Shown here: positions 46,105 to 56,699 of the stretch, one piece after another | How the letters are laid out: each line of letters opens with the position of its first letter | Numbering within the stretch: position 1 is the stretch's first letter | NCBI GenBank assembly: GCA_009760855.2 | Contig: WPIO01000036.1 | Span: 1,941,001 to 2,005,000 of the forward strand | Length of the DNA: 64,000 nucleotides | DNA from: Cristatella mucedo | Taxonomy: Eukaryota > Bryozoa > Phylactolaemata > Cristatellidae | Direction of reading: 5' to 3' | The notes under the pieces: generated by a model | Databases searched by the model: none | Seen by the model: only the letters and a program-made list of their open reading frames with translations | Told to the model about the DNA's origin: nothing | Program-made: the position numbers and the translations under genes

Positions 46105-46260
46105 AATATATATAATTCATTTATATAGCGCCCCAAGAGAGCTTAATCTCTATTCAGAAGCGCTTCACATATGCCTCGGCGCTCGAGCCCATGACCTCAG
46201 TCAGACCTTGGTCGGGGCGAGCACCTTAACCGCTAGACCAAACCAGCTCGGCCTCGAGTT
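46105..46260 (-). mobile_element. SINE type I, well preserved
   Basis: Read on the minus strand: 'GGTTTGGTCTAGCGGTTAAG' (A-box region), 'GGGCTCGAGCGCCG' (B box, G-C-T-C-G-A-G core), then GAAGCGC, AGAGATTAAGCTCTC and GGGGCGCTATATAAATGAAT. The last part is the LINE family 2 tail in variant form. Preceded by a short TA run. Confidence 0.85.
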
Positions 46261-46350
46261 GGCTATATTCGGTTTGATGTTCTCAAGAGCGTTTCGCGCC
46301 TCCAGAAGTTTGAGTTCTGAGGAGCTCCAAGGGTGAGCAAAGGCCGTGCG

Positions 46351-46418
46351 ATAGGTCAGAAATTTCCATCGTCTACCCAAAAATTAGATAGGTCAGAAAT
46401 TTCCATCGTCTACCCAGA
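46351..46418. repeat. 29-bp direct repeat
   Basis: ATAGGTCAGAAATTTCCATC plus GTCTACCCA occurs twice, 37 bp apart start to start, and its first half recurs near 46548. Confidence 0.85.
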
Positions 46419-46518
46419 AATCGTATATTTAGGCTTCGGAGCTATCGTTTTAGGTTTTACCAGTAAATATCTGTGCATTAAGCTCAGTTGCCATCGCATT
46501 TTTAAGACTAGTGAAACT
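46419..46518 (-). repeat. Inverted repeat, right arm (100 bp)
   Basis: Partner of 44023-44122; 97 of 100 bases match in inverse orientation. Directly followed by a divergent family 2 LINE. Confidence 0.93.
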
Positions 46519-46554
46519 GGAATATAATATAATCAAATTTATCAAAAATAGGTC

Positions 46555-47370
46555 AGAAATTGGAAAGCTTGACGCTCAAAATTGGCTCTTCCGGCATTCC
46601 ATCTTCTCTTGCATTTGTGCCGAATCTAGGTCCCATGTTCCGAATTTACCTTGCACTAGACGACCACAATGGTACCACAGTAGAGTCTGCCTACTCTCGG
46701 CTACATAGCATTGCCAAAATTGGGCTTCTACCGGCATGTGCAATCAGGTTCTTACAGCTGGTGCAAACTCTGCATCTAGGCTTGTCTGTTGCGAGCGTCG
46801 CAGTTGCCACATCACAACCCTTCTCTCATCGACCTGCACTGGCTCCTAGTCAAGCGGCGTATCGACTGTAAAGAAATTCTGTCATTCTCTTTTATGTCCG
46901 TTCATTCTTTGGCTCCAGCCTACTTATCGTGTCTACTCCCCCCCCCCCCCAGGCTAAACATCCTACGACCCACTTTTCCGAATCTAATTGTGTACCTACA
47001 CCTCCTACGAACCTCATATTTTTGGCCACCGTGCATGTAGTTGGCATGCTCTGAAAGCCTGGAACTCACTCCCAACTGACATCACAACATCCCCTGACTT
47101 GACGCCGCTTAAAAAACTAAAAATGCTTCTATTTTTGACCGCATTGGTTGGGTTCTTGTGATTTTTGCGTTATGTGCTCCTGCGTGCTGACACTGTGCAC
47201 GTTGCCATGGACCACATTTACACGTTGAACTTAAGTATGCCACCTCTAACCTTGTTATGTTTTTTGACATTGAGCATGGCTGCCACTAACCGTTTCTCAT
47301 GCTTTTTGTACAGCACATGTTAATATGCCTCGAAAGATGTTTTCGTTCTACGTGGGCGCTCTACTAACGT
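46555..47370 (+). mobile_element. LINE family 2, divergent old copy
   Basis: 'ESLTLKIGSSGIPSSLAFVP' and 'LYLALDDHNGTTVESAYSRL' are diverged forms of the family 2 ORF, with a deletion of about 70 codons. It continues through 'SLAPAYLSCLLP' and a diverged 3' UTR. A poly-C run lies at 46937-46950. Confidence 0.7.
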
Positions 47371-47564
47371 ATCACTGTCATTAGGATCGTGAAACGTCCC
47401 GTTACCATGGGGTTTTATCAGGCCCAGTCAACTATCTCTAGGGCTGTCAATCTGGATGAGGTAGTGTGCCAAAATTTCAATACGCAGCCTCTGACTAGGC
47501 TCAGAGGCTGAGTAAAAAGATTTTCATATAGAGTGAATCACATTGCATGACTTTATGCGCGATA

Positions 47565-47740
47565 CAACTCATTTGCATAGCGCCCCAAGAGAGCTTAATA
47601 TCCCTATTCTGGCACTTCACACACACGCCTCAGAGATAGAGCCCACGAACGCTGGTAGTCAAAGGCTGCTCACCTCAATCCCTGGGCAAAGCTGCGGTGG
47701 GGCTACCGCGACGTATGATTACCCCCCCCCCCCCCCCGGT
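47565..47740 (-). mobile_element. SINE type I, degraded
   Basis: 'CATAGCGCCCCAAGAGAGCT' and 'TAATATCCCTATTCTGGCAC', then the inverse of a broken B box. Followed by a poly-C run (about 47721-47738). Confidence 0.6.
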
Positions 47741-47744
47741 GCAC

Positions 47745-48325
47745 GCTTACTTCCGTCCTTTCTTCAAATGATTTACCGCCATCACCTCTCGACGCTCCTA
47801 AGGTCTCTCTAGCGCGATCGACATCGTGTCTACCCTGGCCTGGCCTGGCTTTAAAGGGTCCTTCCGCTGGCAAGATCGTCTGCTGCCAGCGCGGCCAGCA
47901 GGATGATGCAGCCTCGATGTGGTGCTTCTGTCGATACGCCAGCGAGGCTGGTTTATCAGCAGCTCGAGCGGCCACTCGCTCGCGCACGCGGCGTCTGCTT
48001 CGACTCGGTGCGACTCGAGCTCGCTACAGGCTCCCGGTTTGCTCCGACTCCCCATTAGGTTCAGCTCCTAGCATTCTCCATCTCTCTGACGAGACTCGGC
48101 GGCCACAGTCACAAGCAGAGCCCTGGCGGCATGCCCGGCATCGAAGACTAAGTCGTAGCTGCTGCTCTGGCTGTCAAGCTTCGGCAATCGAGCATCGCTA
48201 GAATTTCCGGTTAATTGTGTTACTCTGTACTCTGGCCCGAGTGTAAGTGATGTCGGTGCCACTTGCACACATCTGCTGAGTGGCGTGAGTGCTCATGTCG
48301 CAAGAGTTTAAGCTGAGTGCATCCT
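47745..48325. other. GC-rich part of intron 1, paralog 2
   Basis: CpG-rich, with overlapping open frames on both strands that look compositional. It lies just inside the first intron of paralog 2, where a promoter-associated CpG-rich region would be expected. Confidence 0.4.
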
Positions 48326-48328
48326 TAC

Positions 48329-48401
48329 CTTGACCGTCGACAGCAAAAGTAGAAAGATAGACAGCTGTAAGGGACGCCGAGAAGAGCATCTCAAAGCTCA
48401 T
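48329..48401 (-). CDS. Receptor paralog 2, exon 1 (signal peptide)
   Basis: ATG at 48401-48399, 24 codons plus one base, donor CAAG|GTAAGG (phase 1). The peptide 'MSFEMLFSASLTAVYLSTFA' then 'VDGQ' has a hydrophobic core and a plausible cleavage site. A second in-frame Met four codons in could also start it. Joined to exon A (45443) it gives an Ala codon at the junction. The long open frame seen past the donor is intron. Confidence 0.65.
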
Positions 48402-48579
48402 GCCGCCGACCAGCTCTGATTGTTATGCGCAAAGCATTTCCTTCACTAGTAGTTTGCAAACCGACAAAAGCTAAAAAATTTGGGTATTATATAGTTAGTC
48501 TACAAAAGTCTGTTTCTGCATGAGCTGAAGGAAATGGCAGAAGAACATTATTTGGGCATCGATTTATAGGTTTAAGTGA

Positions 48580-48658
48580 TTCACTTTGCAGCGAATGTAA
48601 AGCACCTAGAAAGAGATTGAGTTCACTGAGTGTGCTTTATCAAGTGCATTATTATTCA
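48580..48658 (+). mobile_element. LINE family 2, 3' tail
   Basis: CTTTGCAGCGAATGTAAAGC, ACCTAGAAAGAGATTGAGTT and GTGCTTTATCAAGTGCATTA, then TTATT. Lies within 260 bp upstream of the leader exon of paralog 2. Confidence 0.75.
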
Positions 48659-48929
48659 GTCCGTTTCGACTTCTTATAATAAAAGGATCGAACTTGGAAT
48701 AGTTCTGCTGAACTAATCGGATTTCCTGCAATTTTGAATCGCGTGTCTAATCAAAGATATTCAATCAGCTTCTGTCTTCGGTATTCGCTACTATAAAAAA
48801 GATTTTGAAAAAGCTCATTACAATGCTTTATTAAAATCATCATTAATCAATTAAAAACGCTTATCTCTTGTACTGCAGCTCCTGAGTGAGTGAAGACTTC
48901 CCTAAAGCGGCCTACAGGCTCGTGGGAGA

Positions 48930-49480
48930 GCATTCACTTGACGACCACGTCACGTCCTCCATTGTCAAGCCTGCCTACTTTCAGCTGAGAAACGTTGCAA
49001 AAAAATGCGTGCCTGCTTAGACAGGGTTTCCAAACCCGTTTTCCATTATTTTGAACCATGCCCTTTCGACTTCTGCAGCTTACTACTGGAAGGTACTCCG
49101 CTCAGTGCAATCACTTGGTGCAAAACTCTGCAGCCAGGCGTTTCTGTCGCGAATGTTGCAGTTGCCAAACTATACCACCTGTCACCGACTATCGATCAGG
49201 TGCTATAGTAACTCCAAGTTTTTCCCACTCATTTTTCTGTTCATTAATTCTTTTTTCGATCCAACCAACTACTTTTTTTTGATCAACCCAAACTACTTCC
49301 CAATCAGATCAAGCATCGCATCACCTCTTCATCTGACTCAAGTCTTATGACTGTGCCTCTAACCAATCTCAAAGTCAGAGGAGACGCTTTGGTTATTATT
49401 TTCGCAAAGCCTGAAGAACACTGCCGAATAATTTCTCGACATTCCCCGACCTATTGACAATTAAAAGTACGTTACAAATA
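48930..49480 (+). mobile_element. LINE family 2, degenerate
   Basis: 'TTGACGACCACGTCACGTCC' and 'CTGCCTACTTTCAGCTGAGA' correspond to the 'LDDHVSSTVKSAYFQL' region. The rest is collinear but strongly decayed, without a tail. Confidence 0.55.
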
Positions 49481-49504
49481 CGTATGTACGCATGTATGCA
49501 TGGA

Positions 49505-52500
49505 TGGATCTCCGTCTGTAACTCCACAAAGTCATAAAGACCATGTAGGTGTTACGCCACAGAGTTTTGTATAGCTCACTCCCAGCCTAGGCGGCTTTAG
49601 GTAGCCTTCGGTAGCCAACAGACTTCGTCTCACGCAACACAGAGAAAGTGGAAAGCATAGCAGAGTCAGGAGAGCAGTTGAGGTAGTGAGTAGCATGAAA
49701 GTAGCAGCTCAGGACCACTGAACAGGATGAGCCATAGTCGGCAGTAGGAGAGTAGTTGTCGTTGCATAAGAATTGTGGAAGCGAGTTCCACAGTCTAAGA
49801 CCTGCAGAGCTAAAGCTAATGTCGCCAACGGTCTTTAAGCGGAGGAATGGAACAGCTAATTTATTGTCCACACAGGACCTGAGGGCGCGAACAGGCTGAA
49901 ACTGATGCAACAGTTCAGCTAGGTACGATGGAGCCAAGCCGTGGATGGCCTTGTGGGTCAGCGTAAGAACCTTGTTCTGAATCCGTTGGTCAACCAGCAT
50001 CCATTCTAGCTCTTTTAGCAAAGGAGACACGTGCTCAAACTTCTGAGACTTGAAGACTAGCCTTTCAGCCATATTCATAGTCAGCTGCAGTGGCCTAATC
50101 GCATTTTTTGGTAGCCCAGCCAATAGGGAATTGCAATAATCAAGCCGAGAGAGAACTGAGGAGCTAGTTAAATTGTTTGCAAGCCACTGTGGAAGACAGC
50201 TCCTAATCTTGGATAGGGATCGGACGAAATGGCTAGTTGCAGAAGCAGTCTTCTGAATGAAGCTTTTAAAATTGAGGCAGCTGTCGAAAACGACACCTAA
50301 ATTCCGAGCACGTGGTGACGGTCGCACAATAGCATCACTTATTAGAAGAGCAAAGCCCTCTAATCTAGTTATACGCTTAGGGTGTCCTATGAGCAGTAGT
50401 TCGGTGTTATCGTCATTTAATTTCAGGGAGTTTTCCGACATCCAGCATCGAATATCGTAAGCATTCAATTTTTCAGTTGCTGCAGCATATTCCGACGGTT
50501 TGAATGACAAATACTGCTGAGTATCGTCAGCATAAAAGTGATATCCTATTCCATGTGCTTAATCACTTTTCCTAGAGGTTGTGTATAAATAGAGAACAGC
50601 AAGGGGCCAAGTACAGACCCTTGAAGAATTCCACAGGTATCCTTTCTCGTGTTTGAGACCTGACCCCCACACGACACCGATTGGACACGATCGGACAAGT
50701 CAATTTCAGCCAGGCCAGTGCTTCGTCTGCCTGATCGATTGTTGTTCTCAATCGTCCAAGCAGAACATCGTGATCAATGATGCCAAAGACAGCAGACAGA
50801 TCTAGCAGAGCGAGGGCAGTGTCATTCTCGTCGTAGTTGCCACGTAGAATGTCATTGCTAGCACAAAGGAGAGCAGTGTCAGTGGAGTGCTGCCTCTTGA
50901 ACCCTGATTGAAATGTTTCTGACATGTCATTCTTTTCAATTTGTTTAACTAGCTGCTTAGCAACAATTTTTTCAAGAATACTTGACAAGAAAGGAAGAAG
51001 GGAAACCGGGCGATAGTTTGCAAGGATCTCTGTATCTAACCCAGGCTTTTTAAGTATGGATGTAACGATTGCCGATTTGAAGGACTTAGGGACGACCCCT
51101 TTTCCCAGAGGCTTTAAAAATTTCGGTTATGGCAGGGCTAAGTTGGTCTGCTAGTGAAGACCACAGAGATGAGGGTTTAGGGTCTTTAGGAGACGAGCTC
51201 TTTTTGCTTGACCTTATTAAGGTAGCCACGTATCATGCAGAAACCTCGGAGAACCTTGTAAGGAAGGTCGCAGGTTGTGGACCCCCATTTGCTTTAGTCG
51301 GAGGGTGCTAAATAGAGCCACGAATGTGTACAATTTTTTCAGTAAAGAAGGCTGCTAACTTTTCGGCCGAGTCCTTAATATCTGGGGAGTCAGACCTCTC
51401 AGTATTGGCCAGTAAAGGGTTTACTGTCTTACAAATCTGTTTAAGGTCCGACTGGCAGGAATTCAGCATTTGGATGAAAAAATAAGCCCTGGCCTTTTTA
51501 AGCTTTCGGGTGTAAACTCGAAGGAAGTCTTTGAAATTTACCAGATTTGCATCAGACCCCGATTTCTTGAAACGACGTTCCAGCCTGTGCTTAACCCGGC
51601 GCATCTTGAGGAGTTTTTCTGCAAACTGAAAGGAATCTCCACGACTTTGAACACGGATAGAATGAACGGGAGCATGCTTGTCAAGAGCACTCCTGAGTGT
51701 CATGTTCATTGCATCAGTGAGGGTATCGAGGCTGCCGGTCGAGTCTAAATGCACATCAAGAACACCTGCTTCACAAACAGATTTCAAAAAATTGTTTACG
51801 TCAATGCTTTGTAAGTTACGTCGTTTGACAAATTCGACGTTACCGTGTACGTACAAGGGAGCAGGAACAGTAAAGGAGACCGAACAATGATCCGAGACGG
51901 TCGGTGGGCACACCATAAGGTCAGTGAGGAGGACATCCTTTGTGATCACAAGATCCAGAGTATGGCCACCGACGTGGGTGGTATGATATACGTGTTGGAC
52001 CAAACCAAAATTCTCCAGACAGTCGAGAAATGAGCGGACCTTGCTGTTGCTAGGGTTGTCAACGGGACTATTGAAGTCTCATGCAATCAGTAACGGCCTG
52101 TCACACGCAAATATTTTAGTAAGGAACTCTGAAAACTCCTCTATAAACAAGTTTAGACAGTCAGAAGTAGGCCGGTATATCACAACAGTGAGAGGCATTG
52201 TCTTCGATGAAGACCTAACTGCAACCGATTCAAGCGATGGCCCATGCGAGAAACTGCATCTGAGAAACTGTACATCTTTGATTCGCGAACAACAATTGCA
52301 ACCCGCCAACAACCTTGTCAGAACCCATGGACTTTTTGAATGAGAACCCGGGTGGGGTTGTCTGAGAAATACAGCTACTGGAACAGGGCGTTATCCAGGT
52401 TTCGGTAAGCAGAAATACATCTAGCTTCTCCTGGTTCACCTGATCGCGGATAAGTAACCCCTTGGTTTTTAGCGAGCAGACATTTAGTAGACGGAATTTA

Positions 52501-52910
52501 AGAGGCTGTCCAACAACTGGGTGACGGCGATGAAGTGGCTTGTATTCACGTCGGCGTGTGTCCGGCCCGGCGGACGCGGGCCCTTTGAATTTGAATAGGA
52601 CCTTAGTAACGGCTGCCGGTCGACGTCTCACAACATGCTGGGCCACGGTGGGTGGGCTACTACCGCAACAAGTACTATTCAGCGCTTTAAACTTAAGAGT
52701 CGTAGGTTTGATAGCCAAGCTGATGATAGGGCGAACGCAGGATGCAGGAAGGTTCTCATTGACCCCCTGAAGAAGGCCAGCCGGTAGGTATCAACTGATG
52801 GCGACATCGCACCTTATGCTAAGCAAGTCCTGATTTGTGTAGCATGTGTATCCGAGGACTGCTCATAAATAGTCACAGCGAAGATAGCAGCGGAATACCC
52901 GAAGGTATCA
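49505..52910 (-). mobile_element. LINE family 1, most complete copy
   Basis: About 3.4 kb. In order: leader; 'KFRLLNVCSLKTKGLLIRDQ' and 'KLDVFLLTETWITP' (AP-endonuclease N-terminus); 'MPLTVVIYRPTSDCLNLFIE' and 'GGHTLDLVITKDVLL...VSDHCSV' (endonuclease C-terminal motifs S-D-H); a linker with 'LVNFKDFLRVYTRKLKKARA'; RT motifs from 'SSILEKIVAKQLVKQIEKND' and 'LLDLSAVFGIIDHDVLLGRL' to a disrupted A-D-D region near 50530; the post-RT region (307-codon frame at 49587-50510); and the 3' end GGAGTTACAGACGGAGATCC. At least four frameshifts, so it is inactive. No first ORF upstream of the endonuclease was recognised. Confidence 0.9.
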
Positions 52911-53010
52911 CGAGAAATTAGGTAAAGGTCCACACCGCGCTAGGAGTCGCCCGAGGCCGCTCTCTAGCGCGGGGAGGGAAAAGGTGAAGCACCTGAATTG
53001 ATATTAAAAT
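52911..53010. other. No recognisable feature
   Basis: Short GC-rich spacer between LINE family 1 and a SINE. Confidence 0.4.
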
Positions 53011-53012
53011 AT

Positions 53013-53197
53013 AAATATAATTCATTTATATAGCGCCCCAAGAGAACTTAATCTGTATTCAGGCGCTTCACATATGCCTCGGGGCTCGAGCCCATGACCT
53101 CAGTCAGACCTTGGTCGGGGCGAGCACCATAACCGCTAGACCAAACCATCTCGGCAATTAAGCTCTCTTGGGGCGCTATACAAATGAATTATATTTA
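53013..53197. mobile_element. SINE type I flanked by inverted tails (palindromic)
   Basis: Left arm 53013-53052 ('AAATATAATTCATTTATATA', 'GCGCCCCAAGAGAACTTAAT') is the normal tail of a minus-oriented SINE, whose tRNA-like head is at about 53090-53153. Right arm 53156-53197 ('AATTAAGCTCTCTTGGGGCG', 'CTATACAAATGAATTATATT') is a second tail in opposite orientation. The arms could pair into a long hairpin with the head in the loop. Confidence 0.85.
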
Positions 53198-53199
53198 TG

Positions 53200-54220
53200 T
53201 TATTATTGTTATTGGATATGTGCATTTAGATTCGTATACTGAATGCGGAAGCTCGTAGGTTCGTGCATGCGTGCGTGCATACCTGCATGCACAGGTGTGT
53301 ACATGCATGCATGCATACAAGACACTCGCCCATGTATATGCAGATGTGTACTAAAGGAATTACAACGAAAGTGGTTCTCGCGTTTCATCAAGAGACTAGT
53401 GCCGTTGCTGGGCCTCATAAATCGTCTGGAGTAGTTGCCGGACACGGGAAGCCTGAGTGATCTCCTGACATAAGCTGTAGCAGGATATTTACTTTGCGAA
53501 TTAGTTATCAATCACATACTGGTATAGCCATTACGAAGTTTCAGTCGATGCCAGCTCACAAAATTCTAAGCGTTACGCCGGATGGGCGCGAGGACAGCTC
53601 TAACTGGCCACCCTTCGCTCCGCCCCATTACCCCCCCCCCCCACTACCGCTGTCGGTTACTCTGCACTTAGAGTGAACTACTGCGCTTAGAGTGAACGCC
53701 GCCGTTTCGCCGGCTGCGTTCTGTCGTGCTAGGGTGCACTTGCTTCGTCCGTGAGTCAAAATAGATTTAAAAAGCCCAGCTTAAGTTAGGTATTTCCGAC
53801 AATAGGATTTCCGTATTGCTATTCCATCACCCACGTGATTGATTTTCTTCTGCTTCTGCTACTGCTTCCGGTTCAAGCTCACACTTATGGGCATTTGGAG
53901 AATACACTGATTCGCTGTGCCTGTGCAATGCAAAGAAGACAGTGTCGATATAGGAGTAACTTTATATTTTCATGTATTGCTTATCTCCGTCTGAAACTTC
54001 AGAAAATCCCAACAAGACCTTGCGGTCGCAAGGCATTCATTGTCTTTCCCTTAAGTAGTGCAATCTATGTTGCTCCACTTAAATAAAAGCCTCTTAGATT
54101 AAAACGAGCCTGGAAGTAGCAGCAGAGAAACTAGGTTTTAATAGACTGTCCGGCATCCGGCGGTGTCTGGAAAACCTATGATCTTTCTGTTCTTGGAACT
54201 AACGTGACCTTAGGTTATAA
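53200..54220. other. Intergenic, simple repeats only
   Basis: 53262-53320 is a GCATGCATGC-type alternating block. A poly-C run lies at 53631-53642. A minimal LINE family 1 3' end (TTATCTCCGTCTGAAACTTC) is at about 53983. No gene recognised. Confidence 0.45.
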
Positions 54221-54224
54221 TAAT

Positions 54225-55350
54225 AATAATAAAATTATGCACTTGATAAAGCGCCCTCAGAGAACACAATCTCTCTCTCTCTAGGTGCTTGACATTTTCT
54301 GCAAAGGGAAACGCGATTGAATGCTGAGTAATATCATGGTTGATAAACAACATGAATAACACGGTTAGGGGTGACATGCACAGGGTCAGCATGCAAATGT
54401 GGTTTGTGGCAGCATGCACAGTGTCAGCACGCATAAGCACATCAAGGACGAATCACAGGGACCCACTAAATGCTGTCCTAAATTGGTGTGTTTGTAAGTT
54501 CTTTTTAAATGCAGTCAAGTCAGGGGATGTTCTGACGCAAGTCGGGAGGGAGTTCCAGGCTTTGGGGGCCTACGAACTAAATGCACAGTCACCAAAGGAT
54601 TTGAGGTTTGTACGAGGTATTGGTAAACTGTCGAATTCCGAAAAGCGGGTGGTGTGATGCTTGGCCTGGTGGGAAAGTAGATCTGAGAGATAGGCTGGAG
54701 CCAAAGAATAAAGTGACCTAAAACTGAGCGACAAAACCTTGAAATCGATCCGTTGCTTGACCAGAGCAGGTCGGTGAGAAGTGGTGTGGTGTGGCAAAGC
54801 CCGAATTTTAACAATGTCATGTAGCTGAAAGTAGGCAGACTTGACTGTGGAGCTGATGTGGTCGTCTAACGAGAGGTAACTTTTGAACATGATACCTAGA
54901 TTTTGAGCTGATTCAACAGGAGATATGCTGGAAGAGCCAATTTTGAGCGTCAGCCATTCCAATTTCTGAATCACACTGGGTTTACCCATTACTAGTAAGT
55001 TAGTTTTATTATCGTTTAGTTTTAGAAAATTTGCTGCCATCCATGTGCGGATGTCATCAATACATGCTGCAAGTGAGTTGAGAGAATTCGAGGTACTCGA
55101 AGGCTGGGAGTGAACCAAAGCAAAGGTACAACTGAGTGTCATCCGCATAGAAGTGAAAGCCTAGATTGTGCTTGGCAATCACATCAGCAAGAGGGAGAGT
55201 ATAAACCGTGAAAAGAACCGGACCTAGCACAGAGCCCTGAGGAACCCGATATTTTAGAGGTACCTCGGATGATCTTTGTCCATTCACGTTAATACTCTGG
55301 ATTCTCCGACTGAGATAGAACCTGAACCATTGCAGAGCAGTGCCAGGCTA
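54225..55350 (-). mobile_element. LINE family 2, copy with RT catalytic motif
   Basis: From the (TAA)n tail and hairpin through the ORF end and 'GKPSVIQKLEWLTLKIGSSS' up to '[20 protein letters not shown]' (intact A-D-D) and 'YRVPQGSVLGPVLFTVYTLP'. A deletion of about 60 codons after 'VKIRA' and frameshifts make it defective. It gives the clearest view of the family 2 RT in this window. Confidence 0.9.
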
Positions 55351-55354
55351 TTAT

Positions 55355-56020
55355 ACTCACCATACTGCTATGATATAAATAATAATAACAGTAATGGAGC
55401 ATTTATATCGCGCGAAACTGCAGCTAAATCTCTGTCTAAGAACTTAACATATTTTGGAATGGAGCATAGTACATATGACGTCGCAGGGAAGCCTATATAA
55501 ATCGCATTTTGGAAAAGCATTAGCCTAGGCGAAACGACTGAAAGCTAGAACCTTACGCCAGTGTAGCGGTGAACGATAAGTTCACATAGATTCGACAGCA
55601 CACTGCGATAGATATAAGTTCCCAGCTCATTAAGTTTCATTGTATCTGAAGAAAGCAGTGCAGTTGCATGACGCTGGTGATGCGGTAGCTGCCTTAAGGT
55701 ACACCGTACTACATTCGTGAGTACATGCTGATTTAAGCGTGTGTATACATTGTGCACCACATCTGCAGGGTTTGCAGAGGATTGCTTTCGACAAAGTTGT
55801 TAACAGTAGGATGAGGTAACACGCACCCGCTAGGTACGTATCTGCCAGAGTTGATCATTGGTCCCAATGAAATAGTTGAAGAGGTTGAACGAGCTAGGGC
55901 ATCCAGGGTCATTGGTCACGTGTTCACTCGATACGTCCATGGTCACATAGAGAGATTTCCCAGAAACTTTTCTGGAGTAAAGTAAAAACTTTTCAGCGTA
56001 GCTATCACTTATGCACATCA
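55355..56020. other. Upstream of the small secreted-protein gene
   Basis: No repeat recognised. A minus frame (55830-56018) and an unstarted plus frame over the same bases are both open; neither has convincing splice sites. Confidence 0.35.
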
Positions 56021-56023
56021 GTT

Positions 56024-56216
56024 ATGCACAGTGCCTACTTGCGGTTCGTTGCTGTGCTCACGCTTTGTGTGAAGGTGCTGAATACGGTACCCGGACGGTC
56101 CGAGAAACCTTCTCTCTATCTATTGCCGTGTGAAAGGCAGCTTGAACGCTTGCACACTCATCAAGCCAGCGTATCTGTGTACCCAGAAGTGCTATGCACT
56201 GAAAAATGTTTTCAGG
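56024..56216 (+). CDS. Small secreted cysteine protein, exon 1
   Basis: ATG at 56024, 64 codons plus one base. It starts with a signal peptide ('MHSAYLRFVAVLTLCVKVLN', cleavage likely after 'TVPG') and continues 'SLYLLPCERQLERLHTHQAS' and 'YPEVLCTEKCFQ'. The donor G|GTGCGA is weak but is the only one that keeps phase 1 with the next exon; the 84-bp intron ends in TTTTTCTAG. The three exons (56024-56216, 56301-56428, 56524-56604) give about 133 residues. The Cys spacing and the Y-P-x-V-L...V-L-R-K-P order loosely recall the IL-17 cystine-knot fold, but the closing C-x-C of that family is missing, so I leave it unnamed. Confidence 0.55.
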
Positions 56217-56300
56217 GTGCGATCAGTATCTTCGTTCGACCTTCTTATCAGCATCTGCTCTGCTTATGCCTCTGAATTAATTTGCATCGCATTTTTCTAG

Positions 56301-56428
56301 ATACGTCGATGATTTACGGCATCCCCTACGGTGTACTAAGAAAACCGGAAATAACACAAAAAAATAACATCTGTGCAGCTGAGCCGGTGGTGATCTTGAA
56401 GTGTGAACAGCTGGTTGAAAGGGGCAGA
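56301..56428 (+). CDS. Small secreted cysteine protein, exon 2
   Basis: 128 nt, phase 1 in and phase 0 out. Acceptor CATTTTTCTAG, consensus donor AGA|GTAAGT. It encodes 'TSMIYGIPYGVLRKPEITQ' and then 'NICAAEPVVILKCEQLVERG'. Both alternative frames contain stops, which supports this reading. It adds two cysteines, giving five after the signal peptide (C, C-x3-C, C-x7-C). Confidence 0.6.
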
Positions 56429-56523
56429 GTAAGTTCAATAATGCAAAATAGAAAACGAACGATAACCTAGCCATGTATAACACTCTTTAAAATTAGAACC
56501 CTTTTTGTAGTTTTTCATTGCAG

Positions 56524-56604
56524 GAGAGGATCCAACTATTCCCTTTACAGCACCAACCACTTGAATTCCATATTGAAGTAGAAGCAACGGCTCCACTCAA
56601 GTGA
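56524..56604 (+). CDS. Small secreted cysteine protein, exon 3
   Basis: Begins after GTTTTTCATTGCAG, an excellent acceptor, in phase 0 as required by exon 2 (95-bp intron). It encodes 'ERIQLFPLQHQPLEFHIEVE' and 'ATAPLK', then TGA at 56602-56604. Consistent splice sites and frame over three exons are the main support for the gene. No expression evidence is visible in the sequence. Confidence 0.6.
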   Translation, partial: ERIQLFPLQHQPLEFHIEVEATAPLK

Positions 56605-56690
56605 GGGTTTTTTAATGAAGATATCCAGCAAAATCTCAGAGACCTATATATTTCATGTCAATTTTCTTCAGCCATACATGCTTTGCTGCT

Positions 56691-56696
56691 ATTAAA
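56691..56696 (+). promoter_or_regulatory. Possible poly(A) signal (ATTAAA)
   Basis: ATTAAA lies 87 bp after the stop codon of the small secreted-protein gene. It is the common variant of AATAAA and well placed, but a six-base word in AT-rich DNA is weak evidence. Confidence 0.3.
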
Positions 56697-56699
56697 AAA

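Noticed and set aside
55830-56018. 62-codon minus frame next to the secreted-protein gene
   Set aside because: The plus strand is open over the same bases, and the only possible donor (GTACCT) is poor; neither strand can be preferred.
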